From JAUPKT01 sp964427855 (lineage in GTDB: Bacteria > Desulfobacterota > Desulfomonilia > Desulfomonilales > Desulfomonilaceae), in the NCBI GenBank assembly GCA_964427855.1, contig CAYRVH010000049.1, positions 1 through 24,584 on the forward strand: 24,584 nt of DNA, in the 5' to 3' direction. A program made the translations under genes and the position numbers. The notes beneath the pieces are model-generated. The model was not told the DNA's origin. It searched no databases and saw only the letters and a program-made list of their open reading frames with translations. This document shows, in pieces, positions 1 through 7,539 of this stretch. Within the stretch, counting starts at the first letter, position 1; the number at the start of each line of letters is the position of its first letter.

Positions 1-11
1 TCTAGAGCAGC

Positions 12-176
12 CTACCCACTTATGCCACTGTCCAATTTTTCCAGACCATCTCTGTCAACCCTGCCACTGGTCGTCTTCATGAGGGGGATGGCTACTTGGC
101 TGTCGTGCACTGATGCCGAGGTCATGGCTACACTCACCGTTAGTCCGCAGTCATTGACATCAGCGTGCAACTTATA
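12..176 (-). mobile_element. Transposase fragment (DDE-type IS remnant)
   Basis: Read on the minus strand, this stretch encodes YKLHADVNDCGL, then MTSASVHDSQVAIPLM, and ends at a TAG at 12-14. The pattern (K-L-H-x-D-V-N-D-C-G, then T-S-A-S-x-H-D-S-Q-x-A-I-P-L) is typical of the DDE domain of IS4/IS5-like transposases, with the first Asp as the likely catalytic one. Only about 55 codons remain, with no start codon and no inverted repeats visible in the window. The frame runs without a gap from the stop codon of the glycosyltransferase gene at 177-179, so the fragment borders that gene exactly. The family call is from pattern recognition; the exact IS group is not determined. Confidence 0.6.
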
Positions 177-3100
177 CTAATGAGTCAAATATTTACCTCC
201 GATCGAATCAAGCACATCCTTCACATTCTGTAAAACGGCAGAAAATCCGTAACTTTCATGCACAAAATTCAAACCATTGCATGACAATTCCTCCCAAAGA
301 TCTTCATCCTGGTACACCTTAATACAAGCTTCCGCAAACGAGTGAGCGTTATCAGCCACCAGCACATGCTTTCCGGCGGTCAAACCTTGCATGCCTTCCA
401 CGGCTATTCTGGACGCGACACACGGGACACCATATCCAAGGGATGCGGCCACCTTACCTTTTATTCCGGCACCATAACGGAGCGGCGCCACAGAGAGTTT
501 CATTTCTTCCAAAATCACGGCCAAATCTTGGACGTATCCTGTGACAATGATATCCTTAGACTGGAGGGCCAGAATTTCCTTAGTTGGCCTACTACCAACA
601 ACAAAAAAACGGCACTTATTTAATTGGCTTTTCAAGAGAGGCCAAATATTCGTAACAAAATATAAAACCGCGTCTATGTTGGGTTGATGCTTATAACCGC
701 CGATAAAGCAAATATCGCTTCTATCTCCAAACGCTTTTTTTTTTTTTTTTGCAGGCCTCACGAAAGGGACTAGCTTAATTTTTGAATCAGGTAGCTCTCT
801 TGACAACAAGTCGACCTCATGGGCACTAACTACCATTGTGCAATCCGATTTCCTAGCTACATCCAACTCTTTTTCTTTGGTTTCGAGTGCCCGTGCCATT
901 AATTTATCACATTTTTTCATCTCCGCTTCTCTAGTTTCTCGCAAGAAATGCACATCTATAGTGTCAAAAATTACCTTCGCTTTGCGGCAATGCGTCCTTA
1001 CAGCATCAACGTATTTGCCGCCGCTAACGACCCTGCTCAGGATTACAAGATCATACTGATCTTCAGCTTTCTGTAAATGACTCCCGACGCTGTCGCAGTA
1101 TGGAAAATAAAGACACTCGACGCCTACCCTCTGAAGATCGAACGTATATCTATCCACAAAACAAAAGTTGCTTTCAGGAATAAACGTGATCTTGTAACCT
1201 AGTGACTGCAGAATCTTTATAAAAAACCATGATTGTAAGGAGCCAGAGTCCTGATCTGGGGTGAGAGTGACTGCATCAATTATCAAGCACCTCAATTTCA
1301 CATTTCGATCCCGTTCAAGTTGTGGGGACAAAGCCGGCGTACCATGGGAGCTGAGTTTGGCTTGCCACCGCATAAAACACTTCTTCATGTTGGCCGCCTG
1401 GAAGGCCTTGACGCCGGTCTTGATATCGGTTCCACAGGAGATACCCTCAAAATGAATTACCCTCGAGAGAGGCTGGTACATCGTTCGAAAGCCGGCTTCT
1501 GAAACCCTGAGTGCAAAATCACTATCTTCGCAGTAAGCCGGTGAGTAAAAATGGTCAAAGCATCCCAATTCGCGGAAAAGGTCTCTCGGCACTATTATTG
1601 AAGCCCCTGAGCAGTAGTCCACTTGTCTTGCGTAGTTATATTCAGGTTTGAATGGGTCATCCCCGCGTCCATAATTCCATGCCGAGCCGTCGTTCCAGAT
1701 GATGCACCCTGCTTCCTGGAGTCTGCCGTCAGGATACAAGAGCTTGGAGCCCACCAGTCCCACATTCGCAAAATTGGAGAAGGTATCCACCAACTCATCC
1801 AGCCACCCCGGCAGCACAAGAGTATCAGAATTGAGAAACAAGACATATTGACCCAGGGCAGCAGCAGCTCCGGTGTTGCAGGTGTGAATAAACCCCACGT
1901 TTTCATCGTTGCGGATATAACGCACACTGTCGATTTGGGGCAGGATCTGGGGTGTCTCATCCGTGGAACAATCGTCCACGGCAATAATCTCAAAAGAATA
2001 GCGGGTCTCATGATCCAGCAGGGAACGTATGCAGTTCAGCGTGTATGCCACGCTATTGTAACAGGGGATGATCACGGACACGAGCGGCTCTGCCTGACCG
2101 ACACGCTGCGTGAACGGAGGCTCCATCTGTTTGATTGTGTCCAGCAGCTCAGGGATGTTTTCGCTGAATCGACCCAACTGGAAGGCAATCTGTTCTTTCG
2201 TAATCCGTTTCCACCTGTCAATGGGCCATTCCCGAATCTGGCCAGGCGAATCTTTCAGGAAAGGCTCGGACGATTGCCCTGAAACTTTATCCCCATCGGA
2301 ACTTGCCGAAGTGTCGGTGGCTTTTGCCTTCTCATCGTTCCCGTTGCTACCCTGCCTTGTGTTTGAGGCGTTTTCGCTGAGTTGAGCCGGTGGCAGCTTC
2401 AGAAACCCCATCGCATTCATTAGTCGTCTTGCCCTTGACGCCAGCCTCGGATATGTTCTTAGTTTCGATTTTACCTTACCTGCAATCCACCTTTCTGGGG
2501 CAGTCATCCTCCATGACGTTGATTGATAAATATTTGCAATATGTTCATCGCGGGAGCGGACCATAGCCTCCAGCGACATCACTTGAAACTGCTTTTCCTT
2601 GTTTGACTCATCGAGTGACCGGATCTGCGCTTCAAGAGCATCAGCTCTCTCCGTCTGGGCTGACACTCGAGATTTTAGATCTTGAACCTCCGCGTCTTTG
2701 TCCTTCAAAAGCACCTCGAATGCCATCATACGACTCTCCTGGCCTTTCATCACGGCATCTTTGTTCACAACATCGTTTCTGAGTTGCTCCAACTCCTCGT
2801 TCAATCGATCCACAACGGCTTCAAGTTCCGAGGCTTTCTTGAAATGCCTTTCAGCGGTGGCTGAATGTTCCTGTACGGCAGTGTCCCGCTCGACAAGGGC
2901 ATTCTCCAAGTCCTTTATGCGCCCCGCCAGCGCCATCAGGTCTGCGATGCGGGCGTCCCTGGCCGCAACCTCAGCCGAGAGGGCTTCGATACTTCCAGAG
3001 GCATCCTCTAACTGTGCCTGCACCTTGTGGAACTCATCAGTGAGTTGCCCTATACATGATTCTCGCTCTTCGAGTGCGTTCCTAAGCTCAGCAAGCCTCG

Positions 3101-4335
3101 ATTCTCTCTCGCCGATTGCCTTGGTAGCTTCTGCCAGACTGGCATCTTTTGCAGCAACAGCCTGTTCCAGCTCACCAATTCGGCTTCCTCTGACACCAAT
3201 CTCAGCAGCAGCCGCCTCAAGTTGCGCCTCGACCTGCGCTACCAGCGCATCCCGTTCCTGCAAGGATCGATCGAGTTCCTTCACCCGCTGCGCGAGACCC
3301 TGGTTCTCGCCCTCTTTTGCCTGGACAGCGGTTTCCAGCTCGCTGATGCGGGAGTCCCGAGACGCGACTTCAGCCGTGAGCGACTGGATGCGTTCCGCTA
3401 GTCCGGCTCTCTCCGCGAGCCATTTTTCCCGCTGCTGCCTGAGTTCCTCCATCATGGCTGCCGACGGATACGCCTGCATAGAGGCTTCGAACTCTGCCCG
3501 GCACTCCGAGAGACTTGCAACGAAATTTGAGTTCTGCCCCTCTGAAGCATTTTCAAAATCCGAGTACGCCTTCAACACACACTGGGGGGTGTCGGGGTCA
3601 TAGGCCCACAAATCCTCAGCCCGATTGTGATGCTTCAATTCCAGGTCAAGAAAGTCCGATACCTTGTCCACAATATCCGAAATCTTGACGGGAAAGTTTA
3701 TCTGCAGGACATCCGAAATCTTCTCCAATGTTCCCGGCCAATTGGACAGCAACTGACGGAAAGAAATGAACACCCGCGGATAATCCCGGGTCCATTGCTC
3801 CGCTTCCAGTTCATGGAGCATCCACAGCAGAATGGATTTTCTGCGGGAAAATCCATGGCGTTTGCGGAGGGATTCGGCCACCTCGACGGGATTGCGGACC
3901 ACGTGGACAAAATATGGATCGCAATCCACTTCCTTGAAAATGTCCAGCCACAGAGGCATGAGCCTGCACATGCGTGGATCTTTGAGGCCCCACAGAGGAG
4001 ATTCGGCAAAATCGCGCTCAAGAATGGCGACCAGCTCGTCACGGAAGGGCCGCACCGACTTGTTTTTCCACCAGTTACCAGGGAAGNNNNNNNNNNTCAA
4101 GATCGTTCCATGACAGATTCAAGGCCGTAAGGAGTCGATCATGCACCGCCACAATTTCGTCATGCTCCCAGAATCCCTTGGGATTGTCAGGGCCCGGCTG
4201 CAGCAGGTTTGGGCCGAGGTCCACACCCAGTATGTGGAGCAAGCCGCTCACGGCTGATGTGCCGCTGCGGTGCATGCCCAGCACGATGACGGCTTTGGGC
4301 CGTGGGGCGGATTCGTCTACTGATTTCGCAACCAT
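177..4335 (-). CDS. Sulfotransferase / coiled-coil / GT2 / GT4 fusion protein
   Basis: One gene of about 1390 codons, broken only by ten Ns at 4087-4096 whose true length is not ten because the frame changes across them. The ATG at 4335 is preferred over an upstream TTG. Residues 10-240 are a sulfotransferase: GMHRSGTS is the PAPS 5'-phosphosulfate loop and VVRNPVEVAESL the 3'-phosphate motif. Residues 300-610 are a heptad-rich coiled coil ending in IYQSTSWRMTAP, a motif common in such glycosyltransferase fusions. Residues 755-1015 are a GT2 (VSVIIPCYN, VDDCSTDE, FLNSDT, EDSDFALR). Residues 1020-1380 are a GT4/GT1-like domain (CFIGGYKHQPNIDAV, PLRYGAGIKGKV). It probably builds and sulfates an exported surface glycan in the cytoplasm; the substrates are unknown. 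A 16-A run on the coding strand (735-750) encodes five lysines just before the last GT lobe. The gene ends against an IS fragment. Confidence 0.88.
735..750 (-). repeat. 16-nt homopolymer inside the GT4 domain
   Basis: Sixteen consecutive T on the plus strand (A on the coding strand) encode the last base of an Ala codon and five Lys codons. The frame is open on both sides at this exact length. A tract this long is prone to replication slippage and to polymerase slippage; gain or loss of one base would remove the C-terminal GT lobe. Confidence 0.9.
4087..4096. other. Assembly gap (10 N) inside the fusion gene
   Basis: The upstream side ends ...SWNDL and the downstream side resumes PGNWWKNK, which belong together in a sulfotransferase, but they are in different frames if the gap is taken as ten bases. 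The N-run is therefore a placeholder; the true missing length is probably a few codons. Confidence 0.9.
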
Positions 4336-4466
4336 TGATTCTCGCTCTTTTTGGGAAGAATGGGGTCTTGGTTTTTTCAAAGCGGTATCCGATAGAACTC
4401 AGAGGTCTTTCATTTTTGTGCTTCACACTCTCGGCAAATGACACGGACTTTCAGGGCCAATAAACT

Positions 4467-4537
4467 GAGATTGCTTCGCTTTGCTCGCAATGCCACGAGA
4501 GGATTCATCCTGGATCCCCGATCGGGTCGGGGATGAC
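4467..4537 (+). repeat. REP-like double palindrome
   Basis: Two short imperfect palindromes lie side by side: GATTGCTTCGCTTTGCTCGC followed by AATGCCA, then CTGGATCCCCGATCGGG followed by TCGGGGATGACA. Both have the look of dispersed REP/RPE-type elements, a stem with a CTGGATCCC left arm and a GGGATGACA right arm. Related copies lie at 7283, 10215, 12074, 13440 (minus) and 16876. The rest of 4336-4550 shows no gene that I recognise. Confidence 0.65.
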
Positions 4538-4550
4538 AGAGCAAGGGATA

Positions 4551-4581
4551 AGTAGATAATTATCTCATGTGTATGACTCGT
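4551..4581 (-). pseudogene. hicB 5' remnant (start codon lost)
   Basis: The minus-strand DNA here matches the first 30 bases of the hicB gene that starts at 7539 at about 26 of 30 positions (it encodes SHTHEIIIY against SHKYEIIIY). The start codon has become ACG. After nine or ten codons the similarity stops a few bases before the REP-like double palindrome. Nothing after that resembles HicB. Confidence 0.6.
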
Positions 4582-4587
4582 GTCTCA

Positions 4588-4697
4588 CTAGCCATGACAC
4601 TCCAATATAGTTGCACCACAGACCGGCATGGAAACGGTGAGGCGGGACTCGGATGGGATTTTTACCTCATTCAAATCTGTAGTTGCGTCTCGCCTCG
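4588..4697 (-). pseudogene. hicB-like 3' remnant, frameshifted
   Basis: This resembles the C-terminal end of the HicB-like gene at 7007-7267: DLNEVKIPSESRLTV here against DLNEVEIAPDTRLTV there, preceded by RGE in a different frame. The spacing between RGE and DLNEV is 11 nt here and 6 nt in the intact copy, so a frameshifting indel is present. The frame then runs to a TAG at 4588-4590. No start or N-terminal half exists, because the hicA remnant ends only a few bases upstream. Confidence 0.6.
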
Positions 4698-4709
4698 ATT
4701 GTCGGTCCA

Positions 4710-4921
4710 TCAACATTGCCTTAGCAATCGTACAAATTCCTCAATATCCAAACCCATGTCTTTCCACATGCCAGCCAGAGTCTTCTTCTTCAAATCCTTT
4801 CCATAGCTTCCGGGTGCTTGTAAATCGCATGACTGCCTCTTTGACGATCGAAACGAAATCCCAGCCTTTGAATTACCCGTATGAATTCAGTTGTTNNNNN
4901 NNNNNACGGGATGTCGCTCAT
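4710..4921 (-). pseudogene. hicA: hicA toxin pseudogene (internal deletion, frameshift)
   Basis: The start ATG (4921-4919) overlaps the hicB stop as ATGA, giving MSDIP before ten Ns (4896-4905). After the gap one frame reads EFIRVIQRLGFRFDRQRGSH and then AIYKHP, a textbook HicA N-terminal half including the catalytic His of GSH. That frame ends in TGA soon after. In another frame the family C-terminus follows: PGSYGKDLKKKTLAG, then MGLDIEEFVRLL, with a stop at 4710-4712. The residues normally found between the two HP motifs (about 8-10) are missing and the frame is shifted, as expected for a deletion between two CACCC-type direct repeats. The product should be inactive. The partner HicB upstream is intact. 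Confidence 0.8.
4896..4905. other. Assembly gap (10 N) inside hicA remnant
   Basis: The gap falls between MSDIP and TTEF of the hicA remnant. HicA proteins of this type need only about two residues here, so the run is a nominal-length placeholder. Confidence 0.8.
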
Positions 4922-5148
4922 ACTGCTGTCGACAAAGGCTGTATCATGACGTCTTCCTCTGGAATCGGCTGATGGTCATCGAGAAGACTTTCAATATAGA
5001 GTGCAGCGGCCTCGCGAATATTTCTCAATGACTCCTCATAGGTGTCTCCCTGAGTATGGCAGCCTTTCAGAGCAGGACAATACACGTGATAGCCACCGTC
5101 CGCTTCCTTCTCAAAGATTGCCGTAAAATGGAATATCCCTCTGTGCAT
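4918..5148 (-). CDS. hicB: HicB-family antitoxin (76 aa)
   Basis: A single-domain HicB/UPF0150 protein: FHFTAIFEKEADGGYHVYCP, then ALKGCHTQGDTYEESLRNIREA, with the usual C-terminal acidic and hydrophobic tail. There is no recognisable added DNA-binding domain. The ribosome-binding region AAGGAAGGCAAGGC precedes the ATG. The family binds and blocks HicA mRNA-cleaving toxins and often represses its own operon. Here gene order is hicB then hicA, with an ATGA overlap, but the hicA is a pseudogene, so this is an orphan antitoxin. Its first 54 bp region, including the ribosome site, is nearly duplicated at 7687-7773. Confidence 0.88.
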   Translation of the reverse strand: MHRGIFHFTAIFEKEADGGYHVYCPALKGCHTQGDTYEESLRNIREAAALYIESLLDDHQPIPEEDVMIQPLSTAV

Positions 5149-5166
5149 GCCTTGCCTTCCTTTTCT
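5113..5166 (-). repeat. 54-bp repeat, copy A (hicB start region)
   Basis: The segment covers the ribosome-binding site and first 12 codons of hicB. It matches 7687-7773 at 52 of 54 positions if the N-run in the second copy is treated as an overlap join. Confidence 0.8.
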
Positions 5167-5176
5167 TCCGGGGCTG

Positions 5177-5668
5177 TTAGGGTGCGCCTGCTTCCCCCAC
5201 AGCAGCCAGTACCTTTCTCAAAAGTTCTGGATGATACCGTATGCCTGCCTGAACCGCATGCTCGACCATCTTTTTAAGACTGGGGATCAAACCGAGTTGC
5301 TTGGCTTTCGCCAAGAGTCCGAGGCTACCGACAATCTGGAGTCCAACCGCGGCTGCGGCCCTCCGCCCTTTCCATTCATCAATACAGACCCTCGGTATTT
5401 TTCTCTCCAGAGCCAACTGTATGACCGCGGCTTCCCCTGAATCCAGGGCGAACGATGCGATTTCGGACAGTGGGTCCTTAAGTAATACGACGTGAAGCCA
5501 TTCGGGGTATATTCTTGCGTACCCCAGCGATTCGCCCTGATCAAGCTCGTAACGCACCTCGAGGGGATAGCAGAATTCATAAGGTAACATTCCGGGAATG
5601 TCGATTGCATCAATCAGGGCCAACGCAATGAGCGGACCGGTATTAACAACTAGTTTGTCAGCGGACAC
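5177..5668 (-). CDS. PIN-like toxin, DUF3368 family (163 aa)
   Basis: The N-terminus LVVNTGPLIALALI, the central LDSGEAAVIQLALE, and VCIDEWKGRRAAAAVGLQIV followed by GSLGLLAKAKQLGLI are the signature blocks of DUF3368 PIN-like proteins. The first acidic position of classical PIN domains (VVDT) is Asn here, as is usual in DUF3368. Such proteins are predicted ribonuclease toxins of type II TA modules and pair with UPF0175 antitoxins, exactly as seen upstream, where the two genes overlap by 11 bp. Length is typical and no disruption is visible. RNase activity is inferred from the family. Confidence 0.85.
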   Translation of the reverse strand: MSADKLVVNTGPLIALALIDAIDIPGMLPYEFCYPLEVRYELDQGESLGYARIYPEWLHVVLLKDPLSEIASFALDSGEAAVIQLALERKIPRVCIDEWKGRRAAAAVGLQIVGSLGLLAKAKQLGLIPSLKKMVEHAVQAGIRYHPELLRKVLAAVGEAGAP

Positions 5669-5921
5669 TAAGGAATGCTATCTCCTCTTCTGCATCCTCT
5701 TTCTGAAGATTGCTCATCGAAACCCCTATCTTGGGCAATGAGAGAAGAAATTCCATTCGGCTTTTCCCTGAGAGTTTGGCGGCTTGCCCCGACGTAAGCC
5801 TCCCCATCTCGAAAAGCTTTGCCGCCAAGAGGAACCGCGCTTCTTCCGCGAAGTCTTCTTGTGACAGGCCAAGACTGAAAAGCAGGTCTTCGCCATATTC
5901 TATGATGATAGATTTAGCCAT
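5658..5921 (-). CDS. UPF0175 family antitoxin (87 aa)
   Basis: The protein has the UPF0175 pattern: an acidic N-terminal strand, then EDFAEEARFLLAAKLFEMGR, LTSGQAAKLSGKSRMEFLL and a short tail. The middle is a predicted helix-turn-helix, so it probably autoregulates. The ATG at 5921 is chosen because GAGAGG sits five bases upstream; a GTG two codons earlier is less likely. The gene overlaps the DUF3368 PIN gene downstream, the usual antitoxin-toxin order. It begins 10 bp after the stop of a frameshifted nucleotidyltransferase gene, so all three may once have been co-transcribed. Confidence 0.85.
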   Translation of the reverse strand: MAKSIIIEYGEDLLFSLGLSQEDFAEEARFLLAAKLFEMGRLTSGQAAKLSGKSRMEFLLSLPKIGVSMSNLQKEDAEEEIAFLSVR

Positions 5922-5930
5922 AAGCACCTC

Positions 5931-6220
5931 TCAAAAAGGAACAGCCTCCTTCAATGCCCGCTCCCTGATGCGGGGACGCAAACCTTTCTCTGTCACTACA
6001 CCTACTTTGATGTGAAGAAGTTTATTGAGTTCCACCACAGTCCGCCGAGATCCATGAGGCTTCGACCAGGCTCCATATCTACAAGGATGTCTAAATCGCT
6101 CTGTGGGTCAGCATTACCTCGCGCTACCGAGCCAAACACTCGGACATTGGTGGCGCCTCTCCGGGCAGCAATTTCCAGGATTTCCAGTCTCTTTTCTCGT
6201 AACAGTTTTTCAAGGTTCAT
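5931..6220 (-). pseudogene. MNT-type nucleotidyltransferase, frameshifted
   Basis: The first frame gives MNLEKLLREKRLEILEIAAR, then VRVFGSVARGNADPQSDLDI, the GSxxxG...DxD signature of minimal nucleotidyltransferases (MNT/MntA). It then derails after MDLGGL. Shifting by one base restores the family C-terminus (VELNKLLHIKVGVVTEKGL, then RIRERALKEAVPF) to a TGA at 5931-5933. Adding a single G in CTGTGGTGG (near 6035) to give CTG GTG GTG repairs it fully, so a one-base deletion is the simplest explanation, or a sequencing error. MNT proteins are antitoxins that AMPylate HEPN toxins; no HEPN gene follows here. Confidence 0.8.
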
Positions 6221-6264
6221 GGGGATTCGTTACTGTACTGTCATTTTTTTGCCGTGAAAACTCT

Positions 6265-6558
6265 TCAGGGAATGGCAATCAAGTTTTCGTCATTCACGAC
6301 ATGAACGGATTGAGGCGACTTAGCGTGAACAGCTCTCATCCATATAGCATCCGGGCACAAATCATATCCATTGGGCCAAACAGGCGCGCCTGATTCCAGG
6401 AATACCTGGCGGAAAAATGATTCGTCCTTCAGGGGATCCAACATGGGCGTATTGGTTTCCAATACATATCCCATGTCGTACACTACTGTCTCACCGTTCT
6501 GGAATGTGCACTCAAGTTGATGACCCTTGAGTGCCTTAACGCGTGTCAATTTCATCAT
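6265..6558 (-). CDS. DUF2442 protein (97 aa)
   Basis: The sequence LTRVKALKGHQLECTFQNGE, DMGYVLETNTPMLDPLKD, FFRQVFLESGAPVWPNGYD and LCPDAIW matches the DUF2442 pattern throughout. DUF2442 genes are commonly found next to DUF4160 genes as a putative type II TA pair; here it overlaps the end of the DUF4160 gene by 23 bp, implying translational coupling. Which partner is the toxin is not settled. The gene looks complete. A start at the second Met (6555) is equally possible. Confidence 0.85.
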   Translation of the reverse strand: MMKLTRVKALKGHQLECTFQNGETVVYDMGYVLETNTPMLDPLKDESFFRQVFLESGAPVWPNGYDLCPDAIWMRAVHAKSPQSVHVVNDENLIAIP

Positions 6559-6817
6559 AGTCAGCCCCCGGGACCCGCTCTAATGGCTGATCGGCTTGGG
6601 CCAGCTCCCAGATTCGCATGAGTTCAGACTGGTGACGGTCAGCCCATTCGCTAATTAGTCTAATCGCCTTTGTGGGCAGCGTGCCCTCCAAATATTTGCC
6701 GTTCGGAATCGCAAATCGCCCTTCCGTTCCCTGATATTCTGCATGGAAATGAGGCGGGTCATGGTCATGGAAATACAGTCTTATGATTATGCCAAAGAAA
6801 TAAGAGATTATCGGCAT
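6536..6817 (-). CDS. DUF4160 protein (93 aa)
   Basis: MPIISYFFGIIIRLYFHDHD followed by PPHFHAEY is the invariant N-terminal block of DUF4160. The ATG at 6817 is chosen because the family starts exactly at MPxIS; a longer reading to 6853 lies in the upstream DUF433 remnant. It forms an overlapping pair with DUF2442 and is predicted to act as part of a TA module. The His-rich HDHDPPHFH motif could bind metal, but that is only a suggestion. There is no strong ribosome site at the ATG; it may depend on the ribosome site of the broken DUF433 gene just upstream. Confidence 0.82.
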   Translation of the reverse strand: MPIISYFFGIIIRLYFHDHDPPHFHAEYQGTEGRFAIPNGKYLEGTLPTKAIRLISEWADRHQSELMRIWELAQADQPLERVPGADYDEIDTR

Positions 6818-6902
6818 TTTGTCCGTGCTTTCCTGATGATCGGCTTCCCCCAAAGATGGCGGGATTTATTGTTATTCGTTCCAGGAACGTTTGTTTTTGC
6901 AT
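6815..6902 (-). pseudogene. DUF433 antitoxin stub, frameshifted and truncated
   Basis: A strong ribosome site (GAGGAGG, seven bases before ATG at 6902) leads into MQKQTFLERITINPAIFGG, the N-terminus of DUF433 proteins. A one-base loss in TTTGGGGGAAGCCG then shifts the frame; the next frame continues KPIIRKAR, the expected family sequence, but stops within a few codons where the DUF4160 gene begins. DUF433 antitoxins normally pair with DUF5615 PIN-like toxins, which are absent. The stub marks a deletion junction between two TA modules. Confidence 0.7.
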
Positions 6903-7006
6903 CGTTTGACCTCCTCTACATCGGCGACCATGGGCAGACACTAAGATCCCTAAAGATTCTTTCGCGTCAATTCATTTCATGAACCGTATCGTAGGCATCT
7001 AGCTCC

Positions 7007-7267
7007 TCATGCGGCCGTGCTCTGCGGGGGGAGCAAAACGGTGAGGCGGGTGTCCGGTGCGATCTCCACTTCATTCAAGTCGAGAGATTCGCCTCGCTCA
7101 ATGCGATACGCCATGATCATCTTAACGACATCGACGCAGTTGAAGAGAGCCTCTTCGACGGAATCCCCCTCGGCGAAAGCCCCTGACAAGCCGGGGACGC
7201 TTGCAAGATAACCGTCCTCGTTTTTTTCCAGCACAATCGGCAGAAATGCCGCTCTCGAATAAGTCAT
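7007..7267 (-). CDS. HicB-like antitoxin (86 aa)
   Basis: A HicB-like fold: FLPIVLEKNEDGYLASVPGL, then SGAFAEGDSVEEALFNCVDV and a C-terminal strand (LDLNEVEIAPDTRLTVLLP). It keeps the VPGL and GDSVEEAL blocks that define the family. There is no hicA directly beside it, because its upstream neighbour at 7327 is another hicB. It may be an orphan antitoxin or regulator. A degraded copy of its last third lies at 4588-4697. The region 6903-7006 below it has no gene I can identify. Confidence 0.82.
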   Translation of the reverse strand: MTYSRAAFLPIVLEKNEDGYLASVPGLSGAFAEGDSVEEALFNCVDVVKMIMAYRIERGESLDLNEVEIAPDTRLTVLLPPQSTAA

Positions 7268-7282
7268 GATGAATTAACCTCT

Positions 7283-7310
7283 CTGGATTCCCTCTTCCGA
7301 GGGAATGACA
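7283..7310 (+). repeat. REP-like palindrome
   Basis: CTGGATTCCCTCTTCCGAGG followed by GAATGACA: the arms TTCCCTC and GAGGGAA pair, with the same CTGGAT and ATGACA ends as the other copies in this window. It lies between two hicB-like genes. Confidence 0.65.
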
Positions 7311-7326
7311 TGTTCCGCTAGGCCCT

Positions 7327-7539
7327 TTAGGCATACATTAACTTGCCCCGTGGGGCCGGTATCTCACGTTTCAACTCCTCTGCAGTCTCAATCCACTCTC
7401 GCATTATGATCTCGACATTTGCGAGAGCTTCTTCGTACGTTTGGCCGTCTGCCCTGCAACCGGGCAACTCCGGAACTTCCGCCAGGAATGCCTCGTCTGC
7501 GGTACTCCAATAGATAATTATTTCATATTTATGACTCAT
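7327..7539 (-). CDS. hicB: HicB-family antitoxin (70 aa)
   Basis: A short HicB protein: KYEIIIYWSTADEAFLAEVP, then ELPGCRADGQTYEEALANVE and a tail ending PRGKLMYA. The ribosome site AAGGAGG lies close before the ATG. The gene starts inside the last codons of a HicA remnant (11-bp overlap), the usual hicA-hicB arrangement for this subfamily. Its toxin partner has lost its N-terminal third, so this antitoxin is also without an intact toxin. A degraded copy of its start lies at 4551-4581. Confidence 0.87.
   Translation of the reverse strand: MSHKYEIIIYWSTADEAFLAEVPELPGCRADGQTYEEALANVEIIMREWIETAEELKREIPAPRGKLMYA

Noticed and set aside
2698..3603. 301-codon open frame on the plus strand, very rich in Ser and Ala
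   Set aside because: It is the antisense shadow of the coiled-coil region of the fusion GT gene, whose repetitive composition keeps other frames open.
4075..4380. Separate 101-aa sulfotransferase gene
   Set aside because: It is the N-terminal part of the fusion gene; the stop comes only from the nominal gap length.
6918..7006. Short minus-strand reading EELDAYDTVHEMN that resembles the end of an antitoxin
   Set aside because: Only 13 residues before a stop; it cannot be assigned to a family with any confidence.
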